Positions 55,026 through 63,710 are shown, numbered from the stretch's first letter. The stretch: DNA of 64,000 nucleotides from Streptomyces gossypii (GCF_025165795.1 NZ_JAJAGO010000010.1:124001-188000), one strand, 5' to 3'. Notes: a model not told the origin generated them from the letters alone. Program-made: numbers and translations.

Positions 55026-55553
55026 ATGGTGGGAGTGGGAGACGTGTCGAGCCCGACCGAGATGCCCGTGGCGGAGTGTGGCCCGAAGACCGAGCAGCTC
55101 AGCGCCGATCACCCGGAGCGCAGCCCGGATGGCAGCCCCCTCGCCCTCCTGGAAGTCGTCGGTGATCCGACGGTGCGCGAGGTGCGGCTGCCCAACCGCC
55201 CCCAGTCCGCGAGTACGGCCCGGCGGCTTGCCCAGGCGGTGATGGAGCTGCGCTGGTCGCTGCCGGAGGAGCCCACCGAGCAGACCGTCCTGCTGGTCTC
55301 GGAACTCGTCGGCAACGCCGTGCGCCACACCGGGGCGCATGTCTTCGGGCTGCGCATGCAGAAGCGCCGGGGCTGGATCCGGGTCGAGGTCCGGGACCCC
55401 TCCCGGGGCCTGCCCTGCCTGCTCCCGGTGCACGATATGGACACGAGCGGGCGCGGCCTCTTCCTCGTCAACACCCTCGCCGACCGCTGGGGCGTGGACC
55501 TGCTGCCGCGCGGCAAGAACACCTGGTTCGAGATGCGCGTGCCCGAGCGCTGA
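55026..55553 (+). CDS. HATPase_c-type regulatory protein (anti-sigma-factor kinase-like)
   Basis: The product has 175 residues. A 50-residue acidic N-terminus precedes a GHKL ATPase fold (about 55-172): LPNRPQSASTARRLAQAV, N-box VLLVSELVGNAVRHTG, then VEVRDPSRGLP (degenerate G1) and SGRGLFLVNTLADRWG (G2). These RsbW/SpoIIAB-like proteins are very numerous in Streptomyces and act as serine kinases or anti-sigma factors; the partner is not visible here. GTG 55044 is an alternative start after GGGAG. The initiator tRNA gene follows 83 bp downstream. Confidence 0.88.
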   Translation: MVGVGDVSSPTEMPVAECGPKTEQLSADHPERSPDGSPLALLEVVGDPTVREVRLPNRPQSASTARRLAQAVMELRWSLPEEPTEQTVLLVSELVGNAVRHTGAHVFGLRMQKRRGWIRVEVRDPSRGLPCLLPVHDMDTSGRGLFLVNTLADRWGVDLLPRGKNTWFEMRVPER

Positions 55554-55636
55554 GAGGCCGTCGGAGCGGACGCCTCTGCTCGCCGGGGAGCCGATTTCCC
55601 CTGGTGGTCGCGGTGCCGTAGAGTTGCAGACATCGC

Positions 55637-55710
55637 CGCGGGGTGGAGCAGCTCGGTAGCTCGCTGGGCTCATAACCCAGAGGTCGCAGGTTCAAATCCT
55701 GTCCCCGCTA
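55637..55710 (+). tRNA. Initiator tRNA-fMet (CAU)
   Basis: The cloverleaf folds with acceptor CGCGGGG/CCCCGCT, D arm GAGCAGCTCGGTAGCTC and an anticodon stem with three G-C pairs (GGGCTCATAACCC, anticodon CAT). The T arm is GCAGGTTCAAATCCTGT. The unpaired first position (C1 opposite U72) plus the GGG/CCC anticodon stem mark the initiator rather than elongator tRNA-Met. CCA is not encoded. A terminator follows 8 bp later. Confidence 0.95.
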
Positions 55711-55717
55711 CTGCGAA

Positions 55718-55750
55718 GGAGGCCCGGCACACATCGTGTGCCGGGCCTCC
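55718..55750. terminator. Terminator after tRNA-fMet
   Basis: A perfect 15-bp stem (GGAGGCCCGGCACAC / GTGTGCCGGGCCTCC) with loop ATC is followed by TCACTTT. It lies 8 bp after the tRNA and 7 bp before the end of the convergent methyltransferase gene, so it can serve both. Confidence 0.85.
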
Positions 55751-55756
55751 TCACTT

Positions 55757-56692
55757 TCACTGCGGAGCGCGCGCCGTGTGCACGGTGATGGTGCTGAGAT
55801 AGAAGGCGTCGGGGCGCCGGAGGATGCCGGTTTCGGCATCCGCGTCCAGGAGGGCGTCCAGCGTCCGGTTGTCCTCAGAGCTGAGGCCGTCGCCGACACC
55901 GTCGCGGAAGCGGCTCATCGTGGCATGGACGTGCTCGCGCGCCCGGGCATCCAGCGGGGCGGGCAGATCGATGACGAAGCTGCGGGAGCCTGCCGGGGTC
56001 AGTCCTGCGCGGGCGAGCATGCCGGGCCAGTCCTCCACCACCCTCACGGAACCGGGCAGCTCATCGCGCATCCCGGTGAACCAGTCCTCGAGGGCGGCCT
56101 CCAGCCGGGCCTCCAGGCCCGGGCGTCCGATGCCGATGTCGCGGGGCAGGCTGCGGCGGCTGAGTCCGCGCTCGGCGACCGCCAGCAGGCCGCCCGGCCG
56201 CAGGGCGCGCGCCAGCCCGTCGAGAGCGGCCTGCTGGTCACCGATGTGGTGCACCGTCTGGCTGGCCCAGATCAGCTCGGCGCCGCCGAGCGTCTCCAGG
56301 GTGCCGAGACCGTCCGGCAGCTCGGCGTGGTGGGTGCGGACCCGCTCTTCCAGCCCCAGCGAGGCGGCCCGCGCCCGGACGCGCTCCAGCAGCTCCGGGG
56401 TGCCGTCGACGGCCACCGTCTCGGCGTCGGGGAAGTACCGGGCGAGCAGGGCCGTGACCACACCGGGACCACTGCCCACGTCCAGGACCCGGCTGACGGT
56501 GCCGGGCGCCTCCGGGCCGTGAAGCAGACCGTCGCGCAGCCAGCCTGCGGCCTCCTTCAGGTAGCCGCTGTGCAGCTCGGCCTCCCGCTCCAGCAGCTCG
56601 GCCATCTCCTCCCAGTCGAAGTCGTGGTCGTGGCGTCCGTGCTGGTGGCCGTGGTTGCTGTGATGTCCGTGGGTGCCGGTGTCGCTGGTCAT
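55757..56692 (-). CDS. SAM-dependent methyltransferase with His-rich N-terminus
   Basis: The product has 311 residues. The N-terminus GTHGHHSNHGHQHGRHDHDF has nine His in 20 residues and could bind metal. The class I methyltransferase fold (about 65-200) has motif I VLDVGSGPGVVTALLARYF, the acidic VAVDGTPELL, then AELIWASQTVHHIGDQQAAL and LRPGGLLAVAE. The later part (about 200-311) is substrate-specific and unassigned. ATG 56692 has CGGAGGA upstream. A short GTGGGC microsatellite lies at about 56721-56742 upstream of the gene. Substrate unknown. Confidence 0.88.
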   Translation of the reverse strand: MTSDTGTHGHHSNHGHQHGRHDHDFDWEEMAELLEREAELHSGYLKEAAGWLRDGLLHGPEAPGTVSRVLDVGSGPGVVTALLARYFPDAETVAVDGTPELLERVRARAASLGLEERVRTHHAELPDGLGTLETLGGAELIWASQTVHHIGDQQAALDGLARALRPGGLLAVAERGLSRRSLPRDIGIGRPGLEARLEAALEDWFTGMRDELPGSVRVVEDWPGMLARAGLTPAGSRSFVIDLPAPLDARAREHVHATMSRFRDGVGDGLSSEDNRTLDALLDADAETGILRRPDAFYLSTITVHTARAPQ

Positions 56693-56967
56693 TACCGGGT
56701 TCCTCCGATTGCGCTGGCGTGTGGGCGTGGGCGTGGGCGTGGGTGAGTACGGGAGACGCGGGGGTGCGCGGTCAGGCGCTCCGCTGCTGAGGCTGCCGCT
56801 GCCGAGACTGCGGCACCTACCGCCCACAGTCCAAGATCTTTTGCCGTTCCGGCGAAACGGGCGGCGACGGCCGGACCGTCCGGGTGGCTTCCCGGGGTGA
56901 CCGGAGGGGAAGGACCTGCGGGGGGACGGGTGGCGACATACGGTCACGCGGCGACAGGAGGCCCAAT

Positions 56968-57717
56968 ATGGGTGCGCTGGACGGCAAGAACGCGGTGGTC
57001 ACGGGCGGTTCCCGGGGCATCGGACGAGCCATCGTGGAGCGTCTCGCGGCGGAGGGCGCGACGGTGGTGTTCAACTACGCGCGCAGCACCGACGCCGCCG
57101 CGGAGGTCGAACGCGGCGTCCTCGATGCGGACAGCGGCGGGCGTGCGTACGGAGTGCGGATCGATCTGGCCGCCCCGGGAGCCGTGGGCGAGCTGATGGC
57201 CACCGCGGGGGAGCGGCTCGACGGCCTCGACATCCTCGTCAACAACGCGGCGGCGGATTTCGAGGCCGCGCCGATCGCCGAGACCGACGAGGACGAGTAC
57301 GACCGGGTCATGGCGGTCAACGCCAGATCGGCCTTCCTGACCATGCGTCATGCCGCCCGCACCATGCGGGACGGCGGCCGCGTCATCAACATCTCCACCG
57401 GCAACACCACCCGTGCGGCCCCGGGCAACGCCCCGTACGCCGCCAGCAAAGGCGCGATCGAGCAGCTCACCAAGGTCGCGTCGATCGAACTGGGCGCCCG
57501 CGGCATCACCGTCAACGCGGTCTGCCCCGGCCCCACCGACACCGACCTGCTGCGCGGGGTGAACGAGGCGGCAGCGCTCGAAATGATCGCCCAGCACACA
57601 CCTCTGGGGCGGCTCGGGCAGCCCGCCGACATCGCCGATGTTGTCGCGCTGCTGGCCGGAGACGGGGCGCGATGGCTCACCGGCCAGATCGTCAACGCCA
57701 CGGGCGGCCTCTGCTGA
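56968..57717 (+). CDS. SDR-family oxidoreductase (FabG-like)
   Basis: The product has 249 residues of the classical short-chain dehydrogenase fold. NAD(P) motif is VTGGSRGIGRAIVERL (about 11-26), the structural motif is ILVNNAAADFE, the catalytic Ser lies in INISTGN, and YAASKGAIEQL holds the catalytic Tyr and Lys. VNAVCPGPTDTDLL follows as expected. Asn-Tyr-Ala-Arg after beta2 (VVFNYARS) favours NADPH. AGGAGG sits 5 nt before the ATG. It is divergent from the methyltransferase gene. Substrate unknown. Confidence 0.93.
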   Translation: MGALDGKNAVVTGGSRGIGRAIVERLAAEGATVVFNYARSTDAAAEVERGVLDADSGGRAYGVRIDLAAPGAVGELMATAGERLDGLDILVNNAAADFEAAPIAETDEDEYDRVMAVNARSAFLTMRHAARTMRDGGRVINISTGNTTRAAPGNAPYAASKGAIEQLTKVASIELGARGITVNAVCPGPTDTDLLRGVNEAAALEMIAQHTPLGRLGQPADIADVVALLAGDGARWLTGQIVNATGGLC

Positions 57718-57720
57718 GCC

Positions 57721-58013
57721 GCACGACTGTCTGGCCCAGCGGCCGCAGGACGTCGCGGAGGCGGGCGGGTCACGGTCTGCCGCGCGCGCTCGGCCTCGTC
57801 TGTGAGGCGGCGCGGGCGGCCACCGAGCCCGGTGGCCCGGCGCAGCTCGTCGAGCAGCGCTTCCGACTCCTCGTCCCGGTCGGCGGCATGGCGCTCGTCC
57901 CCGCGGTCGACCGCCGAGCTGATGGCGGCACGGGCCTGTCCGTCGAGCAACGGATCAGCGCTGGAGTCTGCGCCGCGCCCGCCGTCCTCCGCGCCCCTGG
58001 CGCCGACGCGCAC
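57721..58013 (-). pseudogene. Decayed C-terminal fragment of a large regulator/ATPase-type protein
   Basis: On the minus strand the text reads PLLDGQARAAISSAVDRGDE, then DEESEALLDELRRATGLGGR and DEAERARQTVTR. This resembles the conserved tail of large Streptomyces ATPase/LuxR-like regulators (LLDAQAKAAY..., TGLGGR..., AERARVNVTR). After TVTR the expected continuation RLRDVLRPLGQTV appears only after a one-base frame change. There is no N-terminal part. It occupies the 320-bp gap between the SDR and DoxX genes. I read it as a remnant; the family match is from memory. Confidence 0.45.
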
Positions 58014-58037
58014 CGACGCGCACCGACGCGCCGGCGC

Positions 58038-58622
58038 TCAGTGCGACCGCAACCGCGACCCCGCCGTCGCCCGGGCACGCTTGGCGCGGCGGGCGCAGTG
58101 GCTCGGGGACTTCTGGGCGTTGCGCAGACCGCCCTGGACGGAATTGCCCAGGCTCCCGACCTGCTTCCCCGTCGAGTGCGCGACGTGCCGGGCGTGCCAG
58201 CCGAGCGACGGCTTGCCCTCGGTGTCGGCGACTGCCAGCAGCAGCCCACCCGCGAGCCCCGCGTTCTTGAGGAAGTGGATGCGCTGCGCATCCCGTTCGC
58301 TCGCGTCCTCCAACTCCCAGAACTTGTGTGCGGACGCAGTCGTCGGCACCAGTGAGGCCAGCAGCACCGCGGCGGAGAACCGGGGGAACCTGCCGAGCGC
58401 CAAGGCCGTACCGGCGACGATCTTCGCCACGGCGTCCAGCTTGACCAGGGTCTCCGGATCGGTCGGCACGGAGTCGGGCAGCTTCTCGGAATGCGCTCCG
58501 ATCGTCTTCTCCAGCATGGGCGCGGCCATGTCGGCATGGGCCTTGCTGTAGCGGAGGGCGTTGATGCCGCCGCTGATGAAGATCGTGGCCAGCAGCGGAC
58601 GTGCGAGGCGGCGGAGGAGCAT
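58038..58622 (-). CDS. DoxX-family membrane protein
   Basis: The product has 194 residues and about four membrane segments. It begins MLLRRLARPLLATIFISGGINALRY, the usual DoxX opening. LDAVAKIVAGTALALGRFPRFSAAVLLASLV and HFLKNAGLAGGLLLAVAD complete the core. The basic C-terminal tail (about 150-194) resembles other Streptomyces DoxX members. DoxX proteins have been linked to membrane redox and thiol stress complexes. ATG 58622 has AAAGGTG upstream; an earlier in-frame start would add a non-conserved stretch. Confidence 0.9.
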   Translation of the reverse strand: MLLRRLARPLLATIFISGGINALRYSKAHADMAAPMLEKTIGAHSEKLPDSVPTDPETLVKLDAVAKIVAGTALALGRFPRFSAAVLLASLVPTTASAHKFWELEDASERDAQRIHFLKNAGLAGGLLLAVADTEGKPSLGWHARHVAHSTGKQVGSLGNSVQGGLRNAQKSPSHCARRAKRARATAGSRLRSH

Positions 58623-58761
58623 GTGAAGCACCTTTCTGTTCTGTCGGCATGCGCACGCATGCGGCACCGCAGGCGGCATGCCCCATGCGGTGCGACCGGT
58701 CACCCCGACCCGTCATCCCTACTCTGCCGAGACTCCGCCCACCCCGCATGTCCAGCGCCCG

Positions 58762-58877
58762 CGGCTGAGAGCCTGTCGGGTGCCCCCGTGCCGGGCCGCT
58801 ACGCCCCGGCACGCACACTTTCGTCGTTGGACCGCGTCCTCTCTCCGGCCCGAGGCCACCCGACAGGCTCTCAGCCG
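58762..58877. mobile_element. MITE-like palindromic element (116 bp)
   Basis: Perfect 21-bp terminal inverted repeats lie at 58762-58782 and 58857-58877; the core of the end is GAGAGCCTGTCGGGTG. A second inner inverted repeat CGTGCCGGG/CCCGGCACG lies in the left half. The AGAGCC-CTG/TGTC ends resemble those of the 24.6-kb element. There is no coding capacity. The right arm contains the TGA stop of the adjacent glutamine amidotransferase gene. Confidence 0.7.
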
Positions 58878-59626
58878 GCCGTGCCGGTCACGACGCCCGC
58901 GAAACGGTGCGCCACCTCACGCCACACCGGCGTCGACGCCGGTTCGTCCCGCTCCGCCGTACGCCGCACCTCGTCCGGGTCGAACCCCAGCTCACGCAGC
59001 CTCTCCGGGGGCCACGTCCCGACCTGTGCCGCCGTGGCCTCCGGGTGGAACTGCACGCCCCAGGCGCGGTCGCCGTAGCGGAACGCCTGGTAGGGGCATC
59101 GTTCGCTCTCCGCCAGCCAGTGCGCGCCGGGCGGCAGCGAGGTGATGGCGTCCACGTGGTTCTCCACCGCCGTCAGCTGCTGCGGCAGGCCGTGGAAGAG
59201 CGGGTCGTCCGCCGCTTCGGGGCGCAGCGTGAGTGCGGTACTGCCCGATTCGGGCGCACCGTGGTCGGCCCGTACGGTGCCGCCCGCCACCTGGGCCAGC
59301 AGCTGCCCGCCCAGACAGATCCCGAAGACCGGCACCCCCGTCTCCAGCGCCTGCGCGACAAGGGAGCGGGTGGGCGCCAGCCAGTCGGCCCGGTCATCGG
59401 CGTCCGGCATGTAGCCGCCGCCGAGCACCATCACCGCCTCGTGCGCGAGCCGCGCGGGCAGAGGCGCTCCGGCGTACGGGTGGAAGACGTCCAGCTCCAG
59501 CCCCGCCGCTCCTTCTCCGGTCGCGGCTTCTCCGGCTGTGGCCGCTCCCGCGCCCTCGATCAGCCAGTCGCCGAACCGGCCCGGACCTCCGTTCGGACCG
59601 TTCTGCACCACTAGCACGCGTGTCAT
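58871..59626 (-). CDS. Class I glutamine amidotransferase-like protein
   Basis: The product has 251 residues. The GATase1 triad is present: nucleophile Cys in VPVFGICLGGQLLAQ (about residue 102), and GVQFHPEAT with His and Glu near 190. It resembles the GMP-synthase-like stand-alone GATase group, which includes gamma-glutamyl-amine hydrolases. The substrate is unknown. ATG 59626 starts TRVLVVQNGPNGGPGRFGDW. The last codons and stop lie in the inverted repeat of the palindromic element at 58762-58877. Confidence 0.88.
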   Translation of the reverse strand: MTRVLVVQNGPNGGPGRFGDWLIEGAGAATAGEAATGEGAAGLELDVFHPYAGAPLPARLAHEAVMVLGGGYMPDADDRADWLAPTRSLVAQALETGVPVFGICLGGQLLAQVAGGTVRADHGAPESGSTALTLRPEAADDPLFHGLPQQLTAVENHVDAITSLPPGAHWLAESERCPYQAFRYGDRAWGVQFHPEATAAQVGTWPPERLRELGFDPDEVRRTAERDEPASTPVWREVAHRFAGVVTGTAG

Positions 59627-59772
59627 CCGTACGCCCCCTTCACGCCTCTCAAACCGTCTGGTCTCCACCACATTCGATCACCCGGACCTGAACCGCCTTC
59701 CTCCAGGCCGCCTGGTGAAACCTTTCGGGTAGCGGCGTCCGCCCCCACAGCCGCGTCCCATAGGGTGATCGC

Positions 59773-60585
59773 ATGGCCACTGCAACCATCGACGGCATCT
59801 CCATCGGCTACGACGACAAAGGTGACCTCGACGGCACACCGCTGCTCCTCGTCCACGGTCACCCGTTCAACCGGAGCATGTGGCAGCCCCAGGCGGACGA
59901 GTTCACGGCCGCCGGATACCGCGTCATCACACCCGATCTGCGCGGCTACGGAGAGAGCGGCGTCGTCCCCGGCATCACCGGGCTGGAGGTCTTCGCCCAG
60001 GACACGGCGGGCCTGATGGACCACCTGGGGCTGGACCGGGTCATTCTGGGCGGCCTCTCCATGGGCGGCCAGATCGTCATGGACTTCTACCGGCTCTTCC
60101 CGCAGCGGGTAACCGGACTGATCTTCGCGGACACCTTCCCCGCCCCCGAAACCGCCGAGGGCAAGGTCTTCCGCAACACCATGGCCGACCGGCTGCTCGC
60201 CGAGGGCATGGACGGCTACGCCGACGAGGTCATCGACAAGATGGTCGCCCCCTACAACGTCGCCACCCTCCCCACCGTCGCCGGACACGTCCTGCGCATG
60301 ATGCGCGGCACGCCCCCGGAGGGCGCGGCGGCGGCGCTGCGCGGCCGGGCCGAACGCCCCGACTACCGCGATCTGCTCACCACCGTGAGCGTGCCCGCGC
60401 TGGTCGTGGTCGGCGCCGATGACGAGTACACGCCGGTCAGCGACGCCGAGTTCATGCACCGGCAGCTCCCCGACTCCACCCTGGTGGTGATCGAGGGCGC
60501 CGCGCACATGCCCAACCTGGAGCGCCCGGACGAGTTCAACGCGGCCCTGCGCCCGTTCCTCGCCCGCGTCCAGGACGGCCGATGA
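59773..60585 (+). CDS. Alpha/beta-hydrolase
   Basis: The product has 270 residues. Oxyanion segment LLLVHGHPFNRSMW, nucleophile elbow GLSMGGQ (Ser near 97), acid ALVVVGADDEYTPV and base GAAHMPNLERPDEF are all in order. The cap domain lies about 130-190. It resembles esterase, haloperoxidase-like and 3-oxoadipate enol-lactonase-like hydrolases; the substrate cannot be told. The next gene starts in a 4-bp overlap, so the two are co-translated. Confidence 0.9.
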   Translation: MATATIDGISIGYDDKGDLDGTPLLLVHGHPFNRSMWQPQADEFTAAGYRVITPDLRGYGESGVVPGITGLEVFAQDTAGLMDHLGLDRVILGGLSMGGQIVMDFYRLFPQRVTGLIFADTFPAPETAEGKVFRNTMADRLLAEGMDGYADEVIDKMVAPYNVATLPTVAGHVLRMMRGTPPEGAAAALRGRAERPDYRDLLTTVSVPALVVVGADDEYTPVSDAEFMHRQLPDSTLVVIEGAAHMPNLERPDEFNAALRPFLARVQDGR

Positions 60586-61316
60586 CGGCAGCGGCCGTCC
60601 CGCCCCCGCCTCCGCCGTCGCCCCGCCCGCAGCACCCGCTGCTCGGCATGCTCCTCGACGCGGCGGACGGCCGGTTCCCGGCAGCCGACGGAGGCGTAAC
60701 CGTACTCCCCGCGATGCCGGACGGGCAGGAGTGTTCGGTCGCCTTCACCGGCCACGCGGTGATCGCCACCGCGCGCCCGGAGGCGGCCGTATGCGAGGCA
60801 CCGGGCCCGCCCGACGGCCTCGGCGGCTCGCTGGCACCGGACTTCCTGCGCTGGCTGGCGGGCCCGCGCGGGCGGATAGTCCACCTGGACGTGACCCTCG
60901 TGGCACGCGGCACGGGGGACGACAGCGCCCCGCGCCTGCCCGAACGCCACGACCTCGACCGGCATCCCCGGGTGCGGCTGGCCCAGGAGCTGCGCACCGA
61001 CGTGCGGGTGCACGGTGACGAACGGGGCCTGATCACCCTGGCCGACGGCCTCGCGGGCCGCCGCGAACTCGGCATAGAACTCATCGACGGCTCCGACGGC
61101 TCCGACGGCTCCGACGGCCACGGCCCCGGTCAGGAACAGGGCCGGGGGCACGGCCGCGCCCTCCTGCGCGACGCGCTCACCCTCGTCCCCTCGGGCGAAC
61201 CGGTCTTTGCCGCCATCGCCCCGGGCAACGCCCGCTCCCTGCGCTCCTTCCTCGCCGCCGGGTTCACGCCTGTCGGCAGCGAGGTCGTGATCATCCCGGA
61301 CCCGGAGCGGTACTGA
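60582..61316 (+). CDS. GNAT-like acetyltransferase-fold protein
   Basis: The product has 244 residues. A Pro-rich N-terminus is followed by a Streptomyces-type N-terminal half (HPLLGMLLDAADGRFPAADG; FTGHAVIATARP). The C-terminal half reads GRGHGRALLRDALTLVPSGEPVFAAIAPGNARSLRSFLAAGFTPVG, which fits the acetyl-CoA loop and last strand of GNATs. A GSD repeat (coded by a GGCTCCGAC triplicate) is inserted before this loop, together with a His/Gly/Gln stretch. Overlaps the hydrolase gene by 4 bp. The family call is moderate because the N-terminal half is atypical. Confidence 0.75.
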   Translation: MTAAAVPPPPPPSPRPQHPLLGMLLDAADGRFPAADGGVTVLPAMPDGQECSVAFTGHAVIATARPEAAVCEAPGPPDGLGGSLAPDFLRWLAGPRGRIVHLDVTLVARGTGDDSAPRLPERHDLDRHPRVRLAQELRTDVRVHGDERGLITLADGLAGRRELGIELIDGSDGSDGSDGHGPGQEQGRGHGRALLRDALTLVPSGEPVFAAIAPGNARSLRSFLAAGFTPVGSEVVIIPDPERY

Positions 61317-61382
61317 ACCTTCCCGCTGCCGCGAGACGCCCCCGGCGCTGAACAGCGCGCGGCGTCCGCGCGGCGTCCGCGC

Positions 61383-62939
61383 TCACCCTGCGGCCGCCTC
61401 CCGCTTCTCGGCCTCCCGCGCGATGTTGCGCGCCATGCCCCCGAACACCACCCCGTGGAAAGGCGAGACGCCCCACCAGTACGCCTGCCCGGCGAGCCCG
61501 CGCGGATGGAAGACCGCACGCTGCTGATACACCGTGCGTCCCCGTGCGTCCGGTACCGAACGCAGCTCCAGCCACGCCAGCCCCGGCAGCCGCATCTCCG
61601 CGCGCAGGCGCAGCAGCCGTCCGCGCTCGATCTCCTCGACCCGCCAGAAGTCCAGCGAGTCACCCACCCGCAGCCGCTCGGAGTCCCGCCGGCCGCGCCG
61701 CAGGCCGACACCGCCCACCAGCCGGTCCAGCTGGCCCCGTACTGCCCAGGCCAGTGGCAGGGAGTACCAGCCGTTCTCGCCGCCGATGCTCTCGATCACC
61801 TGCCACAGGGCCTCCGACGACGCGTCGACGAGCTGTTCCCTCTCGTCGGTGTAGAGGCTGCCGCCCGCCCAGTCAGGGTCGGTCGGCAGCGGATCGCTGG
61901 GTGCGCCGGGTACCGAGGCGGACGACCAGCGCGTGGCGACGTTCGCCTCCTGCACCCGTTGCAGCGCCAGTTCCACGGACCGGTCGAACGAGACCGGCGT
62001 GCCGGGCGGCGACGGCAGGTACCGCTCGATGTCCCGCTCCTGGCACACCACCTCGTGCCGCAGCGACTCCGCGAGCGGCCGGGCGATCGAACTCGGCACC
62101 GGCGTGACCAGGCCGACCCAATGGCTGGAGAGGCCGGGCGTCAGGAGCGGGACAGGCACGATCAGCCGCCGTCGCAGCCCGGCCACCGCCGCGTAGCGCT
62201 GCATCATCTCCCTGTACGTGCACACCTGCGGGCCGCCGATGTCGAACGTGCGGTTCAGCTCGGCCGGCAGCCGCGCGCAACCCACCAGGTACCGCAGCAC
62301 ATCCCGTACGGCGATCGGCTGGATCGGCGTATGGACCCAGCGCGGCGTCACCATCGCGGGCAGCCGCTCGGTCAGATAGCGCAGCATCTCGAAGGAAGCG
62401 GAGCCGGAGCCGATCACCACCGCCGCCCGCAGCACCGCCGCCGGTACGGGCGCGTCGAGCAGAACCCGGCCGACCTCCGCGCGCGAGCGCAGATGCGGCG
62501 ACAGTTCGCTTTCGGGTACGCCCGCCGGAGTCAGTCCGCCCAGGTACACGATCCGCCGCAGCCCCGCCTCGGCGGCCTGCTCGGCGAAGGTCCGGGCCGC
62601 GCGGCGGTCGGTCTCCTCGAAGTCCCGCCCGCTGCCCAGCGCGTGCACCAGGTAGTAGGCGACGTCCATGCCCCGCAACGCCGCGCCGACCGACACGGCG
62701 TCGGTGACATCGCCGCGCACCACGGTGACGTCCGCCGCCCACGGATGGTCGCGCAGTTTCGCGGGTGTACGGGCCAGGCACACCACCTCGTGGCCCGCCG
62801 CGAGCAGTTCCGGCACCAGCCTGCCGCCGACGTAGCCGCTGGCGCCGGTCACCAGGCAGCGCAACGCCTTCGCGCCCTCTCCGGTGTCTTCCTCTCCTTG
62901 GGCGCTCTCCTCCCGCACGGACCGGGCTCCTCTCCGCAT
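61383..62939 (-). CDS. SDR-type NAD(P)-binding protein fused to DUF2867
   Basis: The product has 518 residues. The N-terminal atypical SDR/NmrA-like domain (about 25-335) starts CLVTGASGYVGGRLVPELLAAG, with VTVVRGDVTD, YYLVHALGSGRDFEETD and RIVYLGGL. The C-terminal DUF2867 (about 355-510) has WQVIESIGGENGWYSLPLAWAVRGQLDRLVGG and ends in YQQRAVFHPRGLAGQAYWWGVSPFH. This fusion is common in actinobacteria; its function is unknown, possibly lipid or quinone related. ATG 62939 and GTG 62918 are both possible. Divergent from a GNAT gene. Confidence 0.9.
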   Translation of the reverse strand: MRRGARSVREESAQGEEDTGEGAKALRCLVTGASGYVGGRLVPELLAAGHEVVCLARTPAKLRDHPWAADVTVVRGDVTDAVSVGAALRGMDVAYYLVHALGSGRDFEETDRRAARTFAEQAAEAGLRRIVYLGGLTPAGVPESELSPHLRSRAEVGRVLLDAPVPAAVLRAAVVIGSGSASFEMLRYLTERLPAMVTPRWVHTPIQPIAVRDVLRYLVGCARLPAELNRTFDIGGPQVCTYREMMQRYAAVAGLRRRLIVPVPLLTPGLSSHWVGLVTPVPSSIARPLAESLRHEVVCQERDIERYLPSPPGTPVSFDRSVELALQRVQEANVATRWSSASVPGAPSDPLPTDPDWAGGSLYTDEREQLVDASSEALWQVIESIGGENGWYSLPLAWAVRGQLDRLVGGVGLRRGRRDSERLRVGDSLDFWRVEEIERGRLLRLRAEMRLPGLAWLELRSVPDARGRTVYQQRAVFHPRGLAGQAYWWGVSPFHGVVFGGMARNIAREAEKREAAAG

Positions 62940-63039
62940 CCCTCGCTCACGACGGCCCCAACCCCAACGGCAGGCCACGGCGCCCACTGTGCCGCCTCGC
63001 GGCGGTCGGCCTGCGCTCCGCCGCACCGGAGAAACCGGT

Positions 63040-63669
63040 ATGACAACACGTCCGGCGGTGGTGCAGGCTGCGAGGATGACCCACTCCGAGCAGCCCGCCC
63101 CGCGCCCCGACTTCCGCGCCAAGCCCACTCTCGACGGCGAACTGGTCGTACTGCGCCCGGTCACCGGCGCCGACGTCCCCGCGCTGCTGCCGATGCTGCG
63201 CGACGCGGAGGTGGCGTGGCTGACCGGGAGTCACGATGAGGGCGAATTCGAGGAGGCCCGGGCACGGGCCTGGTACGAGACCCGGGAAGACCAGGACGAC
63301 CGGCTGGACCTCGCCGTCGTGGAGCGGGCGACCGGCCGCTGCATCGGCGAGGCGGTGCTCAACGAGTGGGACGCCGAGAACGAGAGCTGCGGCTTTCGTA
63401 TCGGCTTCGTGCCGGGCGCGTTCGGACGCGGCCTGGGCACCGAGGCGACCAGGCTCATCGTGGGTTACGGCTTCGAGCGGCTGGGCCTGCACCGCATCTC
63501 GCTGGAGGTCTTCCCGCACAATCCCCGTGCCCGGCGGGTCTACGAGAAGGCGGGCTTCGTCGCTGAAGGGGTGCTGCGCGAGTCGTTGTACTGGGAGGGC
63601 GCGCGGGTGGACACCGTCTTGATGTCGATCCTCGCGCCGGAGTGGGCCCGGCACCACGGGCAGCCGTGA
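63040..63669 (+). CDS. GNAT-family acetyltransferase (RimJ/RimL type)
   Basis: The product has 209 residues. LVVLRPVTGADVPALLPML opens the domain. FRIGFVPGAFGRGLGTEATRLIVGYGFE contains the acetyl-CoA loop, and HRISLEVFPHNPRARRVYEKAGFVAEGVLRESLYW is the classical RimJ/RimL ending. The acceptor may be a protein N-terminus or a small molecule. ATG 63040 has GGAG 8 nt upstream; ATG 63076 is an alternative. It stands alone, followed by a 25-bp tandem repeat. Confidence 0.92.
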   Translation: MTTRPAVVQAARMTHSEQPAPRPDFRAKPTLDGELVVLRPVTGADVPALLPMLRDAEVAWLTGSHDEGEFEEARARAWYETREDQDDRLDLAVVERATGRCIGEAVLNEWDAENESCGFRIGFVPGAFGRGLGTEATRLIVGYGFERLGLHRISLEVFPHNPRARRVYEKAGFVAEGVLRESLYWEGARVDTVLMSILAPEWARHHGQP

Positions 63670-63710
63670 GCGGTCCTGACGGGCGCCCCGTACGCCGCCG
63701 CGCCGCGCCC

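Noticed and set aside
57770..58660. Long minus-strand frame across the DoxX gene
   Set aside because: It is in a different frame from the clear DoxX protein and has Ser/Arg/Thr-rich shadow composition.
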